From Candidatus Omnitrophota bacterium (GTDB taxonomy: Bacteria; Omnitrophota; Gorgyraeia; Gygaellales; Profunditerraquicolaceae): a DNA stretch of 33,153 bases. The notes under the pieces were generated by a model. The model searched no databases. It was not told the origin of the DNA and saw nothing but the letters and a program-made list of their open reading frames with translations. The stretch lies in the NCBI GenBank assembly GCA_025453445.1, contig JALOQJ010000001.1, positions 73,155 to 106,307 on the forward strand, read 5' to 3'. Each line of letters starts with the position of its first letter. Positions within the stretch are counted from its first letter, which is position 1. Of this stretch, positions 7,172-15,732 are shown piece by piece. The position numbers and the translations under genes were made by a program.

Positions 7172-9034
7172 ATGTTATTAGAAACTATTCAATCTACAGA
7201 GGACTTAAAAAAAATACCCATTGAACAGCTGCCTCCGCTGGCAGCTGAAATCAGGGCGAGGATAATCGAAGTCGTCTCCAAAAACGGCGGGCATCTGGCT
7301 TCCAGCCTCGGGGTAGTGGACTTAACTATCGCCCTGCATTATTGCCTGAATACCCCACATGACAAAATTATCTGGGATGTTGGGCATCAGGCCTATGCTC
7401 ATAAAATACTCACCCAAAGAAACAGTCAATTTGATTCTTTGCGCCAATATCAGGGTTTAACCGGTTTTCCCTGCAAAGACGAATCCATCCATGATCCATT
7501 TACTACGGGCCATAGTTCAACCGCTGTATCATTAGCTTTGGGCCTTGCCTGTGCCCGGGATTCTTCTTTAAGCAAAGAACAATATTTTAAAGTGGCGGCA
7601 GTAATCGGAGACGGTTCTTTAAGCGGTGGATTGTGTTTTGAAGGCCTGAATAACGCCGGCCATTTGAAGAAAGACCTTTTAGTTGTGCTCAATACCAATG
7701 AATTAAGTATTGCTCCGAATGTGGGGGCAATCAGCACATACCTAAATAAACTGATTTCTTTGCCGGTGTATAACCGTTTTAAAGATTCACTGGAAAATTT
7801 TGCCAAATCGCGCCTGCCTAAAGGAACGCGCCTGATAAAAATTGCCAATAGATTTGAAGAAGGCTTGAAAGGTTTATTTATCCCCGGGATGTTATTTGAA
7901 GAACTGGGTTTCAGGTATTTTGGGCCATTTGACGGGCATAATCCTGCCTTATTAATACAAACTCTTAAGAGAATTATCAATATTAAAGGGCCATTGTTGC
8001 TGCACGTGGTGACAAAAAAAGGAAAAGGTTATTTGCCGGCGGAAAATGAACCGGTGAGGTTCCACGGCACAGGGCCTTTTGAAATTGCTACTGGCAAGCC
8101 GGTAGTAAAAACAGGCGCACAAAATATATCTACCTTTACTCAGGTATTTAGCAATAAAATAGTTAGTTTAGCGAAAGATAATTTCAAAATAATTGCAATC
8201 ACCGCTGCTATGCCGGAAGGCACAGGCCTGGATAAATTCCGCGTTGCCTATCCGGAGAGGTTTTTTGATGTTGGGATTGCTGAAGCCCATGCAGTTTGCT
8301 TTGCTGCCGGCCTTGCCAGGCATGGATTAAGGCCTGTAATTGCCCTGTATTCAACTTTTCTGCAGAGAGCGTATGATCAGATTATTGAGGAGATCGCCCT
8401 GCAGGAGCTGCCGGTAGTATTTGCTATCGACCGCGCCGGTATCGTCGGAGAAGACGGAGCAACACACCAGGGTATTTTTGATATTGCTTATTTAAGATCC
8501 ATACCAAACCTGATCATTCTGGCGCCGAAGGACGGCCAAGAATTAGAAGCAATGCTGGAGTTTGCTTTTAATTGTGATAAGCCTGTGGCAATCAGGTATC
8601 CAAAGGCTGGGGCCGCAGAAAAATTACAAACAATCCCTGCGATTAAATTAGGCGAAGCTGAAATGTTAATTGAGGGGAATGATTTTGTTCTGATTGCTAT
8701 AGGCAGCATGGTATTGCCTTGCCTGGAAGCAGCAGAATTGTTAGATAAAGAAGGTTTAAGCGGGACAGTGGTGAACGCGCGTTTTGTTAAACCGCTGGAT
8801 AAAAAATTATTGCATCAGATGGGCAAAAGGTATAAATTTATTTTTACTGCGGAAGAAGGGGTTTTAGATGCTGGTTTTGGCAGCGCGGTGATGGAAGTGA
8901 TAAACAAGCCTGTGATTAGGCTCGGCCTGCCAACAGAATTTATTTGTTGCGGTAAGCGCAATACTCTGCTGGCAGATTATGGCTTGACAGCAGAGCTGAT
9001 TGCTGGAAGAATAAAACAAGAAATTCATTTTTAA
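7172..9034 (+). CDS. dxs: 1-deoxy-D-xylulose-5-phosphate synthase
   Basis: 620 residues, standard DXS length. It condenses pyruvate and glyceraldehyde-3-phosphate to DXP, the first step of the MEP isoprenoid pathway, with thiamine diphosphate. Visible motifs are SSLGVVDLTIALHY, DVGHQAYAHKILT, GHSSTAVS, the TPP motif GDGSLSGGLCFEGLNNAG, DVGIAEAHAV and DRAGIVGEDGATHQG. The usual LNDNEMSI is LNTNELSI here, so the middle Asp of NDN is Thr. The gene follows xseB by 6 bp, the common xseA-xseB-(ispA)-dxs arrangement, though no ispA-like prenyltransferase sits between. The ferredoxin gene starts 2 bp after its stop. Confidence 0.96.
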   Translation: MLLETIQSTEDLKKIPIEQLPPLAAEIRARIIEVVSKNGGHLASSLGVVDLTIALHYCLNTPHDKIIWDVGHQAYAHKILTQRNSQFDSLRQYQGLTGFPCKDESIHDPFTTGHSSTAVSLALGLACARDSSLSKEQYFKVAAVIGDGSLSGGLCFEGLNNAGHLKKDLLVVLNTNELSIAPNVGAISTYLNKLISLPVYNRFKDSLENFAKSRLPKGTRLIKIANRFEEGLKGLFIPGMLFEELGFRYFGPFDGHNPALLIQTLKRIINIKGPLLLHVVTKKGKGYLPAENEPVRFHGTGPFEIATGKPVVKTGAQNISTFTQVFSNKIVSLAKDNFKIIAITAAMPEGTGLDKFRVAYPERFFDVGIAEAHAVCFAAGLARHGLRPVIALYSTFLQRAYDQIIEEIALQELPVVFAIDRAGIVGEDGATHQGIFDIAYLRSIPNLIILAPKDGQELEAMLEFAFNCDKPVAIRYPKAGAAEKLQTIPAIKLGEAEMLIEGNDFVLIAIGSMVLPCLEAAELLDKEGLSGTVVNARFVKPLDKKLLHQMGKRYKFIFTAEEGVLDAGFGSAVMEVINKPVIRLGLPTEFICCGKRNTLLADYGLTAELIAGRIKQEIHF

Positions 9035-9036
9035 TT

Positions 9037-9240
9037 ATGGCTAAAATTACGATTAACCAAGAAAAATGCAAGGGTTGCCTTTTATGTATTGCCGTCTGCC
9101 CTAAAGGATTAATCAGCGCGGACAAAAAATTAAATTCCAAAGGCGTGAAGCCAGCGAGGTTTACTGAGGATCCAGCGTGCCTTGGCTGTATGATGTGTGC
9201 AGTGATTTGTCCGGATTGTTGTATTGAGGTTTATAAATAG
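9037..9240 (+). CDS. 2x[4Fe-4S] ferredoxin, KorD-type subunit
   Basis: 67 residues with two complete four-cysteine motifs, CKGCLLCIAVCP and CLGCMMCAVICP, each able to hold one [4Fe-4S] cluster. Its place directly before the alpha, beta and gamma subunits makes it the delta/ferredoxin subunit of the 2-oxoacid:ferredoxin oxidoreductase, passing electrons from the TPP-bound intermediate to soluble ferredoxin. It is separated from dxs by 2 bp and from the next gene by 1 bp. Confidence 0.92.
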   Translation: MAKITINQEKCKGCLLCIAVCPKGLISADKKLNSKGVKPARFTEDPACLGCMMCAVICPDCCIEVYK

Positions 9241-9241
9241 C

Positions 9242-10297
9242 ATGAAAACAAAAATTTTACTCAGCGGTAATGAAGCAATTGCCCAGGGTGCGATTGATGC
9301 AGGATGCCAGTTCTATGCCGGATATCCGATTACTCCGCAGAATGAACTGATTGCCTATATGGCATTACACATGCCGCAGCAAGGCAGGGTATTTATTCAG
9401 GCGGAATCAGAATTAGCAGCGATTAATATGGTCTTTGGTGCGTCCGCAGCTGGAGCAAGGGCAATGACATCTTCCTCCAGCCCGGGGGTGAGCCTTAAGC
9501 AGGAAGGGATATCTTATATCGCCGGCGCAGAATTACCAGCAGTAATTGTAAACATGATGCGCGGCGGACCGGGATTGGGAAATATCTGGCCGGCTCAATC
9601 AGATTATTTTCAGGCTACCCGTTCCGGCGGCCATGGAGATTATCATTGCGTAGTATTGGCGCCTGCTTCAGTGCAGGAGGCGTATGAACTAATGTTTTCC
9701 GCGTTTAACTTAGCAGATAAATACCTTATGCCTGTGATGATTTTAGGTGACGGCATGCTCGGGCAGATGATGGAACCACTGCAGCTGTCAGCTGTCAGCT
9801 GTCAGCTGTCAGCTAAAAGCAAAAAACCATGGGCGCTTACAGGTTGTCAAGGCAGGGAACCGAATATTGCTAAGTCATTCCGTATGCTGGAAGGTGATCT
9901 AGAAAAATTAAATCTGAAACTGCAGAAAAAATATCAATTAATTAAAGCCAAAGAACAGTGTTGTGAAAGCTTATTTTTGGATGATGCTAAAATTATTTTA
10001 GTTGCTTATGGTTCAATGGCGCGCATTGCCAAGAGTGTTGTCAATGCGCTAAGAAGCAAAGGCAAGAAAGCCGGTTTAATCCGGCCGATTACACTTTGGC
10101 CATTTCCAAAAAATATATTCAAGCAGGTAGCGCAAAAAAACAAAAAAGCAAAAATTTTAGTGGTGGAAATGTCCTATGGCCAGATGCTGGAAGATGTGAA
10201 ATTGAGCCTGGAAGGTAAATTAGCCGTAGATTTCCTCGGCCGTGCAGGTGGAGGAATTCCTACGGAAGAAGAGATTATTAAGCAAATTTATGGATAA
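9242..10297 (+). CDS. korA: 2-oxoacid:ferredoxin oxidoreductase subunit alpha (KorA/VorB-like)
   Basis: 351 residues. It is the pyruvate:ferredoxin oxidoreductase-type alpha subunit ([65 protein letters not shown]), with a C-terminal transketolase-like domain ([32 protein letters not shown]). In this complex 2-oxoglutarate or branched-chain 2-oxoacids are oxidised to acyl-CoA. The exact substrate (Kor versus Vor) cannot be fixed from sequence alone. ATG 9242 lies 1 bp after the ferredoxin stop and is preferred to an in-frame TTG at 9224. Between GMLGQMMEP and KPWALTG the linker is encoded by a heptanucleotide array (9783-9814), giving [11 protein letters not shown]. The stop overlaps korB by 8 bp. 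Confidence 0.88.
   Translation: MKTKILLSGNEAIAQGAIDAGCQFYAGYPITPQNELIAYMALHMPQQGRVFIQAESELAAINMVFGASAAGARAMTSSSSPGVSLKQEGISYIAGAELPAVIVNMMRGGPGLGNIWPAQSDYFQATRSGGHGDYHCVVLAPASVQEAYELMFSAFNLADKYLMPVMILGDGMLGQMMEPLQLSAVSCQLSAKSKKPWALTGCQGREPNIAKSFRMLEGDLEKLNLKLQKKYQLIKAKEQCCESLFLDDAKIILVAYGSMARIAKSVVNALRSKGKKAGLIRPITLWPFPKNIFKQVAQKNKKAKILVVEMSYGQMLEDVKLSLEGKLAVDFLGRAGGGIPTEEEIIKQIYG
9783..9814 (+). repeat. In-frame AGCTGTC heptanucleotide array within korA
   Basis: AGCTGTC is repeated four times without mismatch, followed by a partial AGCT. Three units make exactly seven codons, so the array keeps the frame and encodes a QLSAVSC-type peptide in an interdomain linker. The unit also holds the small palindrome CAGCTG. 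Confidence 0.95.
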
Positions 10298-11018
10298 AAT
10301 ATATTCTCATCCAAAATCATTGCGCAATATATCAACGCACTACTGCCCTGGCTGCGGGCATGGCATTGCCCACAGGATTATTGCCGAAATAATTGATGAA
10401 TTGGGGATCAGGGAACGCACAATTGCCCTTGCGCCGGTTGGTTGCGCTGTGATTGCTTATGATTATTGGAATTTTGATTGTTCTGAAGCAGCTCATGGCA
10501 GGGCATTAGCTGTTGCTACCGGCATCAAGCGTATTCATCCGGACAAAATTGTTTTTACTTATCAGGGCGATGGAGATTTGGCAGCTATCGGCACAAATGA
10601 AACCATTCATGCGGCTAATCGCGGGGAGAATCTTACGGTTATATTTATTAATAATGCTATTTATGGTATGACTGGCGGGCAAATGGCGCCGACTACCCTG
10701 GCAGGCCAAAAAACAGCCACAACCCCGCTAGGCAGAGATGTTTCTCTGCAGGGGTATCCTTTAAAAATTTCTGAAATGCTGGCATTACTGCCGGCAGTGA
10801 AATATATTGAGCGGGTATCGCTTCACTCTCCGCAGGAAATCATCAAAACCAAAAAAGCTATTAAACAGGCGTTTGAGAATCAAATTAATAATATCGGTTT
10901 TTCTTTGGTAGAGGTTTTATCCCCTTGCCCGACGTATTGGGGGATGTCTCCGAAGCAGGCATTGGATTGGATTAAAGAAGTAATGGTTAAGGAATTTCCT
11001 CTCGGAAAAATCAAATGA
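10290..11018 (+). CDS. korB: 2-oxoacid:ferredoxin oxidoreductase subunit beta (KorB-like)
   Basis: 242 residues. It is the TPP-binding beta subunit, with the cluster-proximal YCPGCGHG, the TPP/Mg motif [12 protein letters not shown]...NN (ending [13 protein letters not shown]) and a typical C-terminal [11 protein letters not shown] 10290 lies inside the end of korA (8-bp overlap). An in-frame start at 10242 would add residues not seen in the family. The stop overlaps the next start by four bases (ATGA). Together with the genes at 9037, 9242 and 11015 it forms a complete four-subunit enzyme in DABC order. Confidence 0.92.
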   Translation: MDKIYSHPKSLRNISTHYCPGCGHGIAHRIIAEIIDELGIRERTIALAPVGCAVIAYDYWNFDCSEAAHGRALAVATGIKRIHPDKIVFTYQGDGDLAAIGTNETIHAANRGENLTVIFINNAIYGMTGGQMAPTTLAGQKTATTPLGRDVSLQGYPLKISEMLALLPAVKYIERVSLHSPQEIIKTKKAIKQAFENQINNIGFSLVEVLSPCPTYWGMSPKQALDWIKEVMVKEFPLGKIK

Positions 11019-11551
11019 CAGAAAAAATTATTATCGCAGGCAGCGGCGGGCAGGGGATTATGCTTTTAGGCAAGGTGTTGGCATATGCTGCTATGGAAGA
11101 AAATAAATTTGTCACCTGGCTTCCGGCATACGGAGCAGAGGTGCGTGGCGGCGCTGCGCATTGCACAGTAATTATTTCAGATGAGGAAATCGGTTCTCCC
11201 TGCGCCAGCAAGGCTGATACCATGATTATTATGAACCAGCCGTCATTTGTGAAATTTAAAAAGAGGTTATCCAGCAAGGGCTTGTTAGTTTTAAATAGCT
11301 CCCTGGTTGAGTTTGGCAGAGATAAATTTGTCCGGGCAGTCAAATTTCCTTTTACGGACATTGCCGTTGACTTAGGCAATGTCAAAGTTGCCAATATGGT
11401 TGCTCTGGGTACGTTTGTAGCAAAGAAAAAAACTGTCGGCATAAAAAGTATTTTTACAGCCATGGAAAGAATAGCGCCCGCAAGCAGTAAAGGATTGATT
11501 GAGATTAATCAGCAGGCTTTGTTGAAAGGAGCAGGTTTAATCAATGGTTAG
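11015..11551 (+). CDS. korC: 2-oxoacid:ferredoxin oxidoreductase subunit gamma (KorC-like)
   Basis: 178 residues with the gamma-subunit signature: [19 protein letters not shown] at the N-terminus, [12 protein letters not shown] (substrate/CoA side of the complex), and VANMVALG in the second half. It starts with an ATGA overlap on korB and ends with an 8-bp overlap on gltX, so it is translated as part of the same operon. Confidence 0.93.
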   Translation: MTEKIIIAGSGGQGIMLLGKVLAYAAMEENKFVTWLPAYGAEVRGGAAHCTVIISDEEIGSPCASKADTMIIMNQPSFVKFKKRLSSKGLLVLNSSLVEFGRDKFVRAVKFPFTDIAVDLGNVKVANMVALGTFVAKKKTVGIKSIFTAMERIAPASSKGLIEINQQALLKGAGLING

Positions 11552-12842
11552 AGTTCGCTTCGCCCCCAGCCCGACCGGATTTTTACATATCGGCGGCGGC
11601 CGCACTGCGCTTTTTAACTGGCTTTATGCCCAGTCTAAGCAGGGAAAATTTATTTTAAGGATAGAGGATACTGATAAGCTGCGTTCTAAGCAGGAATACG
11701 TGGATGAGATTCTATTCAGCCTGAAGTGGTTGGGCTTTAACTGGGACGAGGTTTATTATCAGAGCCAGAGGTTTGAGCTTTACAGGGAATACGCGGACAA
11801 ATTATTGCAGCAGGGCAAAGCATATATTGAGAAAAATCCCGAGGGTAAAGAGGCGGTTATTTTTAAAGTCCCGCAGCAGAAGATTAAAGTTAATGATTTA
11901 ATCCGCGGCAGTATAGAATTCGATTCCTCAATTCTTAAAGACCAGGTTCTAATAAAATCCGACGGTACTGCAACTTACAATTTTGCTTGTGTGGTGGATG
12001 ATGCCACTATGAATATCACGCATATTATCCGCGGCGACGATCATATTTCAAATACTCCTAAGCAGATTCTTTTATATGACGCGCTAGGTTTTAAGCTGCC
12101 GGAATTTGCGCATTTGCCTTTGATTATGGGTATGGAAGGCGGCAGGCTTTCCAAGAGGACAGGGGCAACAGCGATTTCTGATTACCGCAAAATGGGTTAT
12201 CTTGCCGGAGCGCTGGTGAATTACTTGTTGCTTTTAAGCTGGTCTCCCGGAGATAATCGTGAAGTAATCGATGCCAAAGAAGCAATTAAGTTGTTTGATA
12301 TTAAAAATGTAAATAAAACCTCGGCTACTTTTGATTTAAAGAAACTTGATTGGATGAATAACCAGTATCTGAAAAAAGAAGACCCTCTGAAATTAACCGA
12401 AGAAATTATTCCGCTTTTGGCAGAGAAGAAATATATTGATAAGGATAATTTTGACAAGGATTATCTTGTTTCAATTGTGCATTTATTCCAGGGCCGGTTG
12501 ACCACCATAAATGATTTTCCGGATTGGGCGGACTTCTTTTTTCTCCCCGAGATTAAAATGGATCCCCTGGCAAAAGAAAAACATTTAGCTAAAGATTTAT
12601 CCAAAGAATTCGCTTTATTTACTGAGAAGCTGGAAGGTTTGGAAAAATTTGATCTTGTTTCTATTGAAGAGGCTTTTAGAGGCATGGTAAAGGATTTAGG
12701 TATTGAAGCCAAAGTATTAATTCATCCTGTGCGCGTGGCTCTTACCGGAAAAACTATCGGCCCGGGGTTGTTTGAAGTAATATATTATTTAGGGCCTGAG
12801 CGTGTAAAAGAACGGCTTGGGTTATGGATAAAAAAGGAGTAA
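11544..12842 (+). CDS. gltX: Glutamyl-tRNA synthetase
   Basis: 432 residues, slightly shorter than the usual ~470-490. The class I motifs are clear: RFAPSPTGFLHIGGGRTALFN (HIGH variant HIGG) and GGRLSKRTGA (KMSKS variant). FACVVDDATMNITHIIRGDDH is typical of GluRS. The zinc-binding cysteine cluster found in some GluRS is absent; the connective region reads YIEKNPEGKEAVIF. The anticodon-binding C-terminal domain is present. GluRS charges tRNA-Glu and, in organisms lacking GlnRS, also tRNA-Gln. The window also holds tRNA-Gln(CTG) and tRNA-Glu(CTC), but specificity cannot be read from motifs alone. It shares an operon with the Kor genes by 8-bp overlap. Confidence 0.95.
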   Translation: MVRVRFAPSPTGFLHIGGGRTALFNWLYAQSKQGKFILRIEDTDKLRSKQEYVDEILFSLKWLGFNWDEVYYQSQRFELYREYADKLLQQGKAYIEKNPEGKEAVIFKVPQQKIKVNDLIRGSIEFDSSILKDQVLIKSDGTATYNFACVVDDATMNITHIIRGDDHISNTPKQILLYDALGFKLPEFAHLPLIMGMEGGRLSKRTGATAISDYRKMGYLAGALVNYLLLLSWSPGDNREVIDAKEAIKLFDIKNVNKTSATFDLKKLDWMNNQYLKKEDPLKLTEEIIPLLAEKKYIDKDNFDKDYLVSIVHLFQGRLTTINDFPDWADFFFLPEIKMDPLAKEKHLAKDLSKEFALFTEKLEGLEKFDLVSIEEAFRGMVKDLGIEAKVLIHPVRVALTGKTIGPGLFEVIYYLGPERVKERLGLWIKKE

Positions 12843-12844
12843 AA

Positions 12845-13039
12845 ATGCTGAAGAAAGCTTGTGCCTTGATGTTATTAGGGACATTACTTGTACTCGGAGG
12901 ATGTGAAACTGCTGTCGGTGCAGGTAAGGGCTTTGCTAACGGGGTAGCTTCTACAGCCGAGGGAGTCGGAAAAGACAGCTGTAATTTGTTCGGGGCAATT
13001 CAGGCAGCAGATGCCTGGATAAGGAAGAACCTTTGGTAA
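12845..13039 (+). CDS. Small entericidin-like lipoprotein
   Basis: 64 residues. A short basic start and hydrophobic stretch are followed by the lipobox LGGC (Cys ~20), then a Gly/Ala-rich, weakly amphipathic tail (ETAVGAGKGFANGVASTAEGVGKD). This resembles small entericidin-type membrane lipoproteins in size and style, but similarity is weak and no function is claimed. The start is ATG 12845 with AAGGAG at 12834-12839. An in-frame start at 12824 overlaps gltX and would spoil the signal peptide. The stop overlaps the next gene by 7 bp. Confidence 0.75.
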   Translation: MLKKACALMLLGTLLVLGGCETAVGAGKGFANGVASTAEGVGKDSCNLFGAIQAADAWIRKNLW

Positions 13040-13518
13040 AAAAGCCTAAGCCAGCTATCGGGATTATTATTTTTGGGATATTCCTCGTGATTACCTCTTT
13101 TTTGCAGATACAGAAATTCAGTTCTTTTAATAATTACCGCATTATTTTTCAGCATTTGCCGGACAACCTGATTATTGTGCGCTATTTTATTTCTATTGGC
13201 CTGAGGATATTGGGCTTTATTGCTGGTTGCGGGTTATTATTCCGTAAGGAATTCGCCAGAAAACTATCCATCTATCTAGCAATTTTTACAATTTGCACTA
13301 TTTACTGGAAACATCCTTATCCGGTTGTTGCTAATTCCTGCAGGATTGTTTACTACACTATGTATAACTCAAGCGGAGCAACGCAATTTGTCCTGCCCGC
13401 AGAAGTTAAGACTGTTACCTTATTGGCATTAATAGTGTTTTATCTGATAGACATTATTTTTTTCTCAGTCCTGATTTATTATTTTACCCGTCCCAGAGTA
13501 AGAGAACAATTTAATTAA
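13033..13518 (+). CDS. Four-helix integral membrane protein of unknown function
   Basis: 161 residues with about four hydrophobic segments (roughly residues 8-25, 48-70, 78-95 and 125-150). A short basic tail (TRPRVREQFN) suggests a cytoplasmic C-terminus. The likely start is TTG 13033, 7 bp inside the lipoprotein gene, with AAGGAAG at 13021-13027. I do not recognise the family. The overlap suggests co-expression with the lipoprotein before it. Confidence 0.65.
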   Translation: MVKKPKPAIGIIIFGIFLVITSFLQIQKFSSFNNYRIIFQHLPDNLIIVRYFISIGLRILGFIAGCGLLFRKEFARKLSIYLAIFTICTIYWKHPYPVVANSCRIVYYTMYNSSGATQFVLPAEVKTVTLLALIVFYLIDIIFFSVLIYYFTRPRVREQFN

Positions 13519-13532
13519 GGCTGCTTTTGTTT

Positions 13533-14027
13533 ATGATAAAGTTCCCTGGGAAAATAATTTTATTATTGTTATTAAGTTTTATGCTGCAGGCTGAGTCGTC
13601 TGCCGCGGAAAAAACAAATTTTAACCAGAAAGTTATTGGTTCAACTTTTAAAAGCCTGGCCAGGGCATTTGTTGCTGTCTCTGACATAGATAAATTAAAA
13701 GCCAATAATATCCGTAGGCTGGAAAAGTTGAACGATACTAAGTTTAAAAAACAGCTTGCCAAGGTTTATCCGGTATTGCAGGATTTGCCGCAGACGTTAA
13801 AGGCCCAATATGGCGTAAAAGAGGATATGTCCAGGGAGCAGGTAATTAAAAATATAGAATCTTTGGATAAAAAGAAAATCTATGGGATAATCGAAGCTGT
13901 CCCTGATGCAACCATTACACGGCTTTTTAAAGAAGAGCTGGTTAAAACTAAAGAGGGGATAATGAAAAGCGATGCGGTAGGAAGCGTAAAAAAATTCTGG
14001 AACAAGATTATCCGCAAAGCCAATTAA
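13533..14027 (+). CDS. Secreted helical protein of unknown function
   Basis: About 164 residues: a signal peptide (IILLLLLSFMLQAESSAA) followed by a Lys-rich helical region (SLARAFVAVSDIDKLKANNIRRLEKL...). ATG 13533 is my choice; TTG 13527 in the same frame is closer to a TAAGG at 13516-13520 and is possible. No cysteine, repeat or catalytic motif stands out in the mature part. It is the last gene before the tRNA-Gln promoter. Confidence 0.65.
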   Translation: MIKFPGKIILLLLLSFMLQAESSAAEKTNFNQKVIGSTFKSLARAFVAVSDIDKLKANNIRRLEKLNDTKFKKQLAKVYPVLQDLPQTLKAQYGVKEDMSREQVIKNIESLDKKKIYGIIEAVPDATITRLFKEELVKTKEGIMKSDAVGSVKKFWNKIIRKAN

Positions 14028-14033
14028 AAACCC

Positions 14034-14062
14034 TTGATTTTATTTTTTCGCCGGGATATACT
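14034..14062 (+). promoter_or_regulatory. Sigma70-type promoter for tRNA-Gln
   Basis: TTGATT at 14034-14039 and TATACT at 14057-14062 are separated by 17 bp. The expected transcript start is near 14069, leaving an ~80-nt 5' leader to be removed before the mature tRNA at 14149. Confidence 0.65.
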
Positions 14063-14148
14063 TTAACACGCAATTTGCCCTGCCCTCCTGTGCTCTAAGG
14101 CTGGCAATAAATAGTAGAGCTTCGGAGGACTGTAGCAAGCAAAATAAT

Positions 14149-14223
14149 TGCCCTGTCGTCTAATTGGTAGGACTTCAGATTCTGGATCTGACTATCATGG
14201 TTCGATTCCATGCGGGGCAACCA
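14149..14223 (+). tRNA. tRNA-Gln(CTG), CCA encoded
   Basis: The cloverleaf can be folded by hand. The acceptor is TGCCCTG/CGGGGCA (one T-G pair). The anticodon stem TCAGA/TCTGA holds loop TTCTGGA with anticodon CTG. The T-arm is CATGG-TTCGATT-CCATG. Discriminator A is followed by an encoded CCA at 14221-14223. The first T of the acceptor is usual for tRNA-Gln. Confidence 0.93.
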
Positions 14224-14233
14224 ATCTAAAAAT

Positions 14234-14542
14234 ATGGGAAAACCACTTTCTGCACTCAAAAAAACTTTGATTTTAGCCGCAGGCATGGCCAGCGCAAGCG
14301 GGTACACGGCGTATAATATCCAAGCCACGGCAAATAAAAAAGTTTCCGGCTGCAGTTATCTTGATCCGATTACTATTGATATTGTTGCTTTTCTTGCCGG
14401 TGTATTTTTAATCGTGGAAAGTTTAGTGGATATCTTCAAGCATAAAGACAGCCTTATCCACAGCCAGCTCATCCGTTGCCTGAGGCTGTGCTTTGGCACA
14501 AGCATCGTGGTTATTCATGTTATGCAATTTATTCATAAATAG
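14234..14542 (+). CDS. Small two-helix membrane protein, unknown
   Basis: 102 residues with hydrophobic stretches at about residues 9-27 and 48-68 and perhaps a third near the C-terminus (LCFGTSIVVIHVMQFI). An upstream in-frame ATG at 14210 lies within the tRNA-Gln T-arm/acceptor, so ATG 14234 is preferred. It starts 10 bp after the tRNA and may be read from the tRNA promoter, which would be unusual. I recognise no family. Confidence 0.5.
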   Translation: MGKPLSALKKTLILAAGMASASGYTAYNIQATANKKVSGCSYLDPITIDIVAFLAGVFLIVESLVDIFKHKDSLIHSQLIRCLRLCFGTSIVVIHVMQFIHK

Positions 14543-14571
14543 GAAGTGCCCCCCTTTCAATAAATTCTAAA

Positions 14572-15102
14572 ATGCTAAAAAAAAGTGCGTGGTTGCTGAT
14601 GGTCATTCTTTTATCGCTTCCTACGATCTGCCTGGCGCGGCAAGTAGAAGATGTAGCTTCTTTTATTCATTCTCCGGAGGAGCTTTCCGAGTGGCTTCCC
14701 CAGAATGTGCAATACGAACTTGAAATGCCTGACTATTGGCAGTCTGCAGAAGAGACGCTTAAGCGGCATAAAGGGGATTGCGATGATTTTGCAATTCTTA
14801 GCAGCGCAATTTTAAGCGAACTAAAAATACCCAACCAGGTACTGATTATAAAATTCAGGGGAATTAGCCTGTCTCATGCCGTATGCGCATTTAAGTCAGG
14901 TGAATTCTGTGCTTTTGTTTCCAACGGGCAAATTATTTCTACAAAGGCATACTTAATCAGGGGAGCGGTTGAAGAGGCATACCCTGACTGGGAAACGATA
15001 GTATTTACTAATGCCAATAAAGACCGTTTAAAAGTAGTCAGCCGCAATAAAGTAGATAGAGCTGTCGAAGTCGGGTTGGAGACCGCACTGCGCAGCAGAT
15101 AA
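14572..15102 (+). CDS. Secreted transglutaminase-like cysteine protein
   Basis: 176 residues: signal peptide ending near CLARQ, then a compact transglutaminase-like fold. HKGDCDDFAILSSAIL carries the nucleophile Cys (C70), and SHAVCAF the His (H102). The third residue of the triad is not certain; N118 in SNGQ is a candidate. Proteins of this type act as periplasmic proteases or adapters, or only bind peptides. The substrate is unknown. A clear rho-independent terminator follows 25 bp after the stop. Confidence 0.72.
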   Translation: MLKKSAWLLMVILLSLPTICLARQVEDVASFIHSPEELSEWLPQNVQYELEMPDYWQSAEETLKRHKGDCDDFAILSSAILSELKIPNQVLIIKFRGISLSHAVCAFKSGEFCAFVSNGQIISTKAYLIRGAVEEAYPDWETIVFTNANKDRLKVVSRNKVDRAVEVGLETALRSR

Positions 15103-15127
15103 AAAACAGAGGATGTTTTTTTAAAAC

Positions 15128-15154
15128 AGCACCGGAAACTGCGGTGCTTTTTTT
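15128..15154 (+). terminator. Rho-independent terminator
   Basis: A 7-bp stem, AGCACCG (15128-15134) with CGGTGCT (15142-15148), encloses a 7-nt loop and is followed by an uninterrupted T-tract. It ends the transcript of the transglutaminase-like gene and precedes a new promoter. Confidence 0.9.
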
Positions 15155-15155
15155 G

Positions 15156-15184
15156 TTGCAGGGTATGAGAAGACAGGATATAAT
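15156..15184 (+). promoter_or_regulatory. Sigma70-type promoter for the Fn3-like gene
   Basis: TTGCAG at 15156-15161 and a perfect TATAAT at 15179-15184 have a 17-bp spacer, just after the terminator. The predicted start near 15191 precedes GTG 15207 and its purine-rich AAGAAGG. Confidence 0.65.
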
Positions 15185-15206
15185 AGATTTAAGAAGGGCG
15201 GCAAAG

Positions 15207-15635
15207 GTGAACAAAAACAGAATCGTTTTTTTTGTTATAATTTGCGTTTTAATTTATGTGCCGGTAGTATTCAGCCGCGGTACAGGCGACATAACAAAAA
15301 AAGGGCTCTATGGTTATCTTGCTCCGCCGCGGTTAATCCAGCCGATCTCAGATAAGGTGACTTTAAAAGAGAATGCGCCCCTGGAATTTCAGTGGGGCGC
15401 TAATGATTCGGCAGGTATTGACTATTATGATTTTAGGCTGTATAAAGGTTATAATACTTATGCCGATAATCTGATTCTAAAACAAAGAGTCCCCGGAGAT
15501 ACGGGTTCATTTAAAGCAGAAGCAAAATTATTTGAAAACAATCAGGCCTATACCTGGGTTCTGAAGCAGGTTTCCCTCGGCGGGACAAAAAGTGATCCCA
15601 GTTTTAATTCCTTTACGGTACTTAAGGAAAAATAA
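15207..15635 (+). CDS. Secreted Fn3-like domain protein
   Basis: 142 residues: signal peptide (NKNRIVFFVIICVLIYVPVVFS) and one beta-sandwich that looks like an Fn3/Ig-like domain. PRLIQPISDKVTLKENAPLEFQW, YYDFRLYKGY and AYTWVLKQVS resemble the A-B, C and F strands. GTG 15207 is chosen because it gives a proper signal peptide and lies just past a promoter. Earlier in-frame starts (15144, 15165) are upstream of or within the promoter. The function is probably surface or matrix association; this is inference. Confidence 0.65.
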   Translation: MNKNRIVFFVIICVLIYVPVVFSRGTGDITKKGLYGYLAPPRLIQPISDKVTLKENAPLEFQWGANDSAGIDYYDFRLYKGYNTYADNLILKQRVPGDTGSFKAEAKLFENNQAYTWVLKQVSLGGTKSDPSFNSFTVLKEK

Positions 15636-15651
15636 TTTTTTATTTGATTAC

Positions 15652-15732
15652 GCGCGGGTGGTGGAATGGCAGACACGCTACTTTGAGGGGGTAGTGGGGC
15701 AACCTGTGAGGGTTCAACTCCCTCCCCGCGCA
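15652..15732 (+). tRNA. tRNA-Leu(GAG), CCA not encoded
   Basis: The acceptor is GCGCGGG/CCCGCGC and the anticodon stem CTACT/GGTAG holds loop TTGAGGG with anticodon GAG. The T-arm is GAGGG-TTCAACT-CCCTC, with discriminator A at 15732. A variable arm is present but short for a class II tRNA. TAT follows instead of CCA. The last 18 bases plus following T-run are duplicated 142 bp downstream. Confidence 0.9.

Noticed and set aside
7172-9034. dxs NTN for NDN as evidence of a dead enzyme
   Set aside because: All other DXS motifs are intact and the flanking metal-binding Asn is kept, so loss of function is not supported.
9224-9241. Upstream TTG start for korA
   Set aside because: It overlaps the ferredoxin stop and adds residues before the conserved N-terminus; ATG 9242 fits the family.
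9783-9814. Heptamer array, or the tRNA-end direct repeat at 15715-15882, as CRISPR
   Set aside because: There are no spacers of regular length, no 25-40 bp repeats in series and no cas genes.
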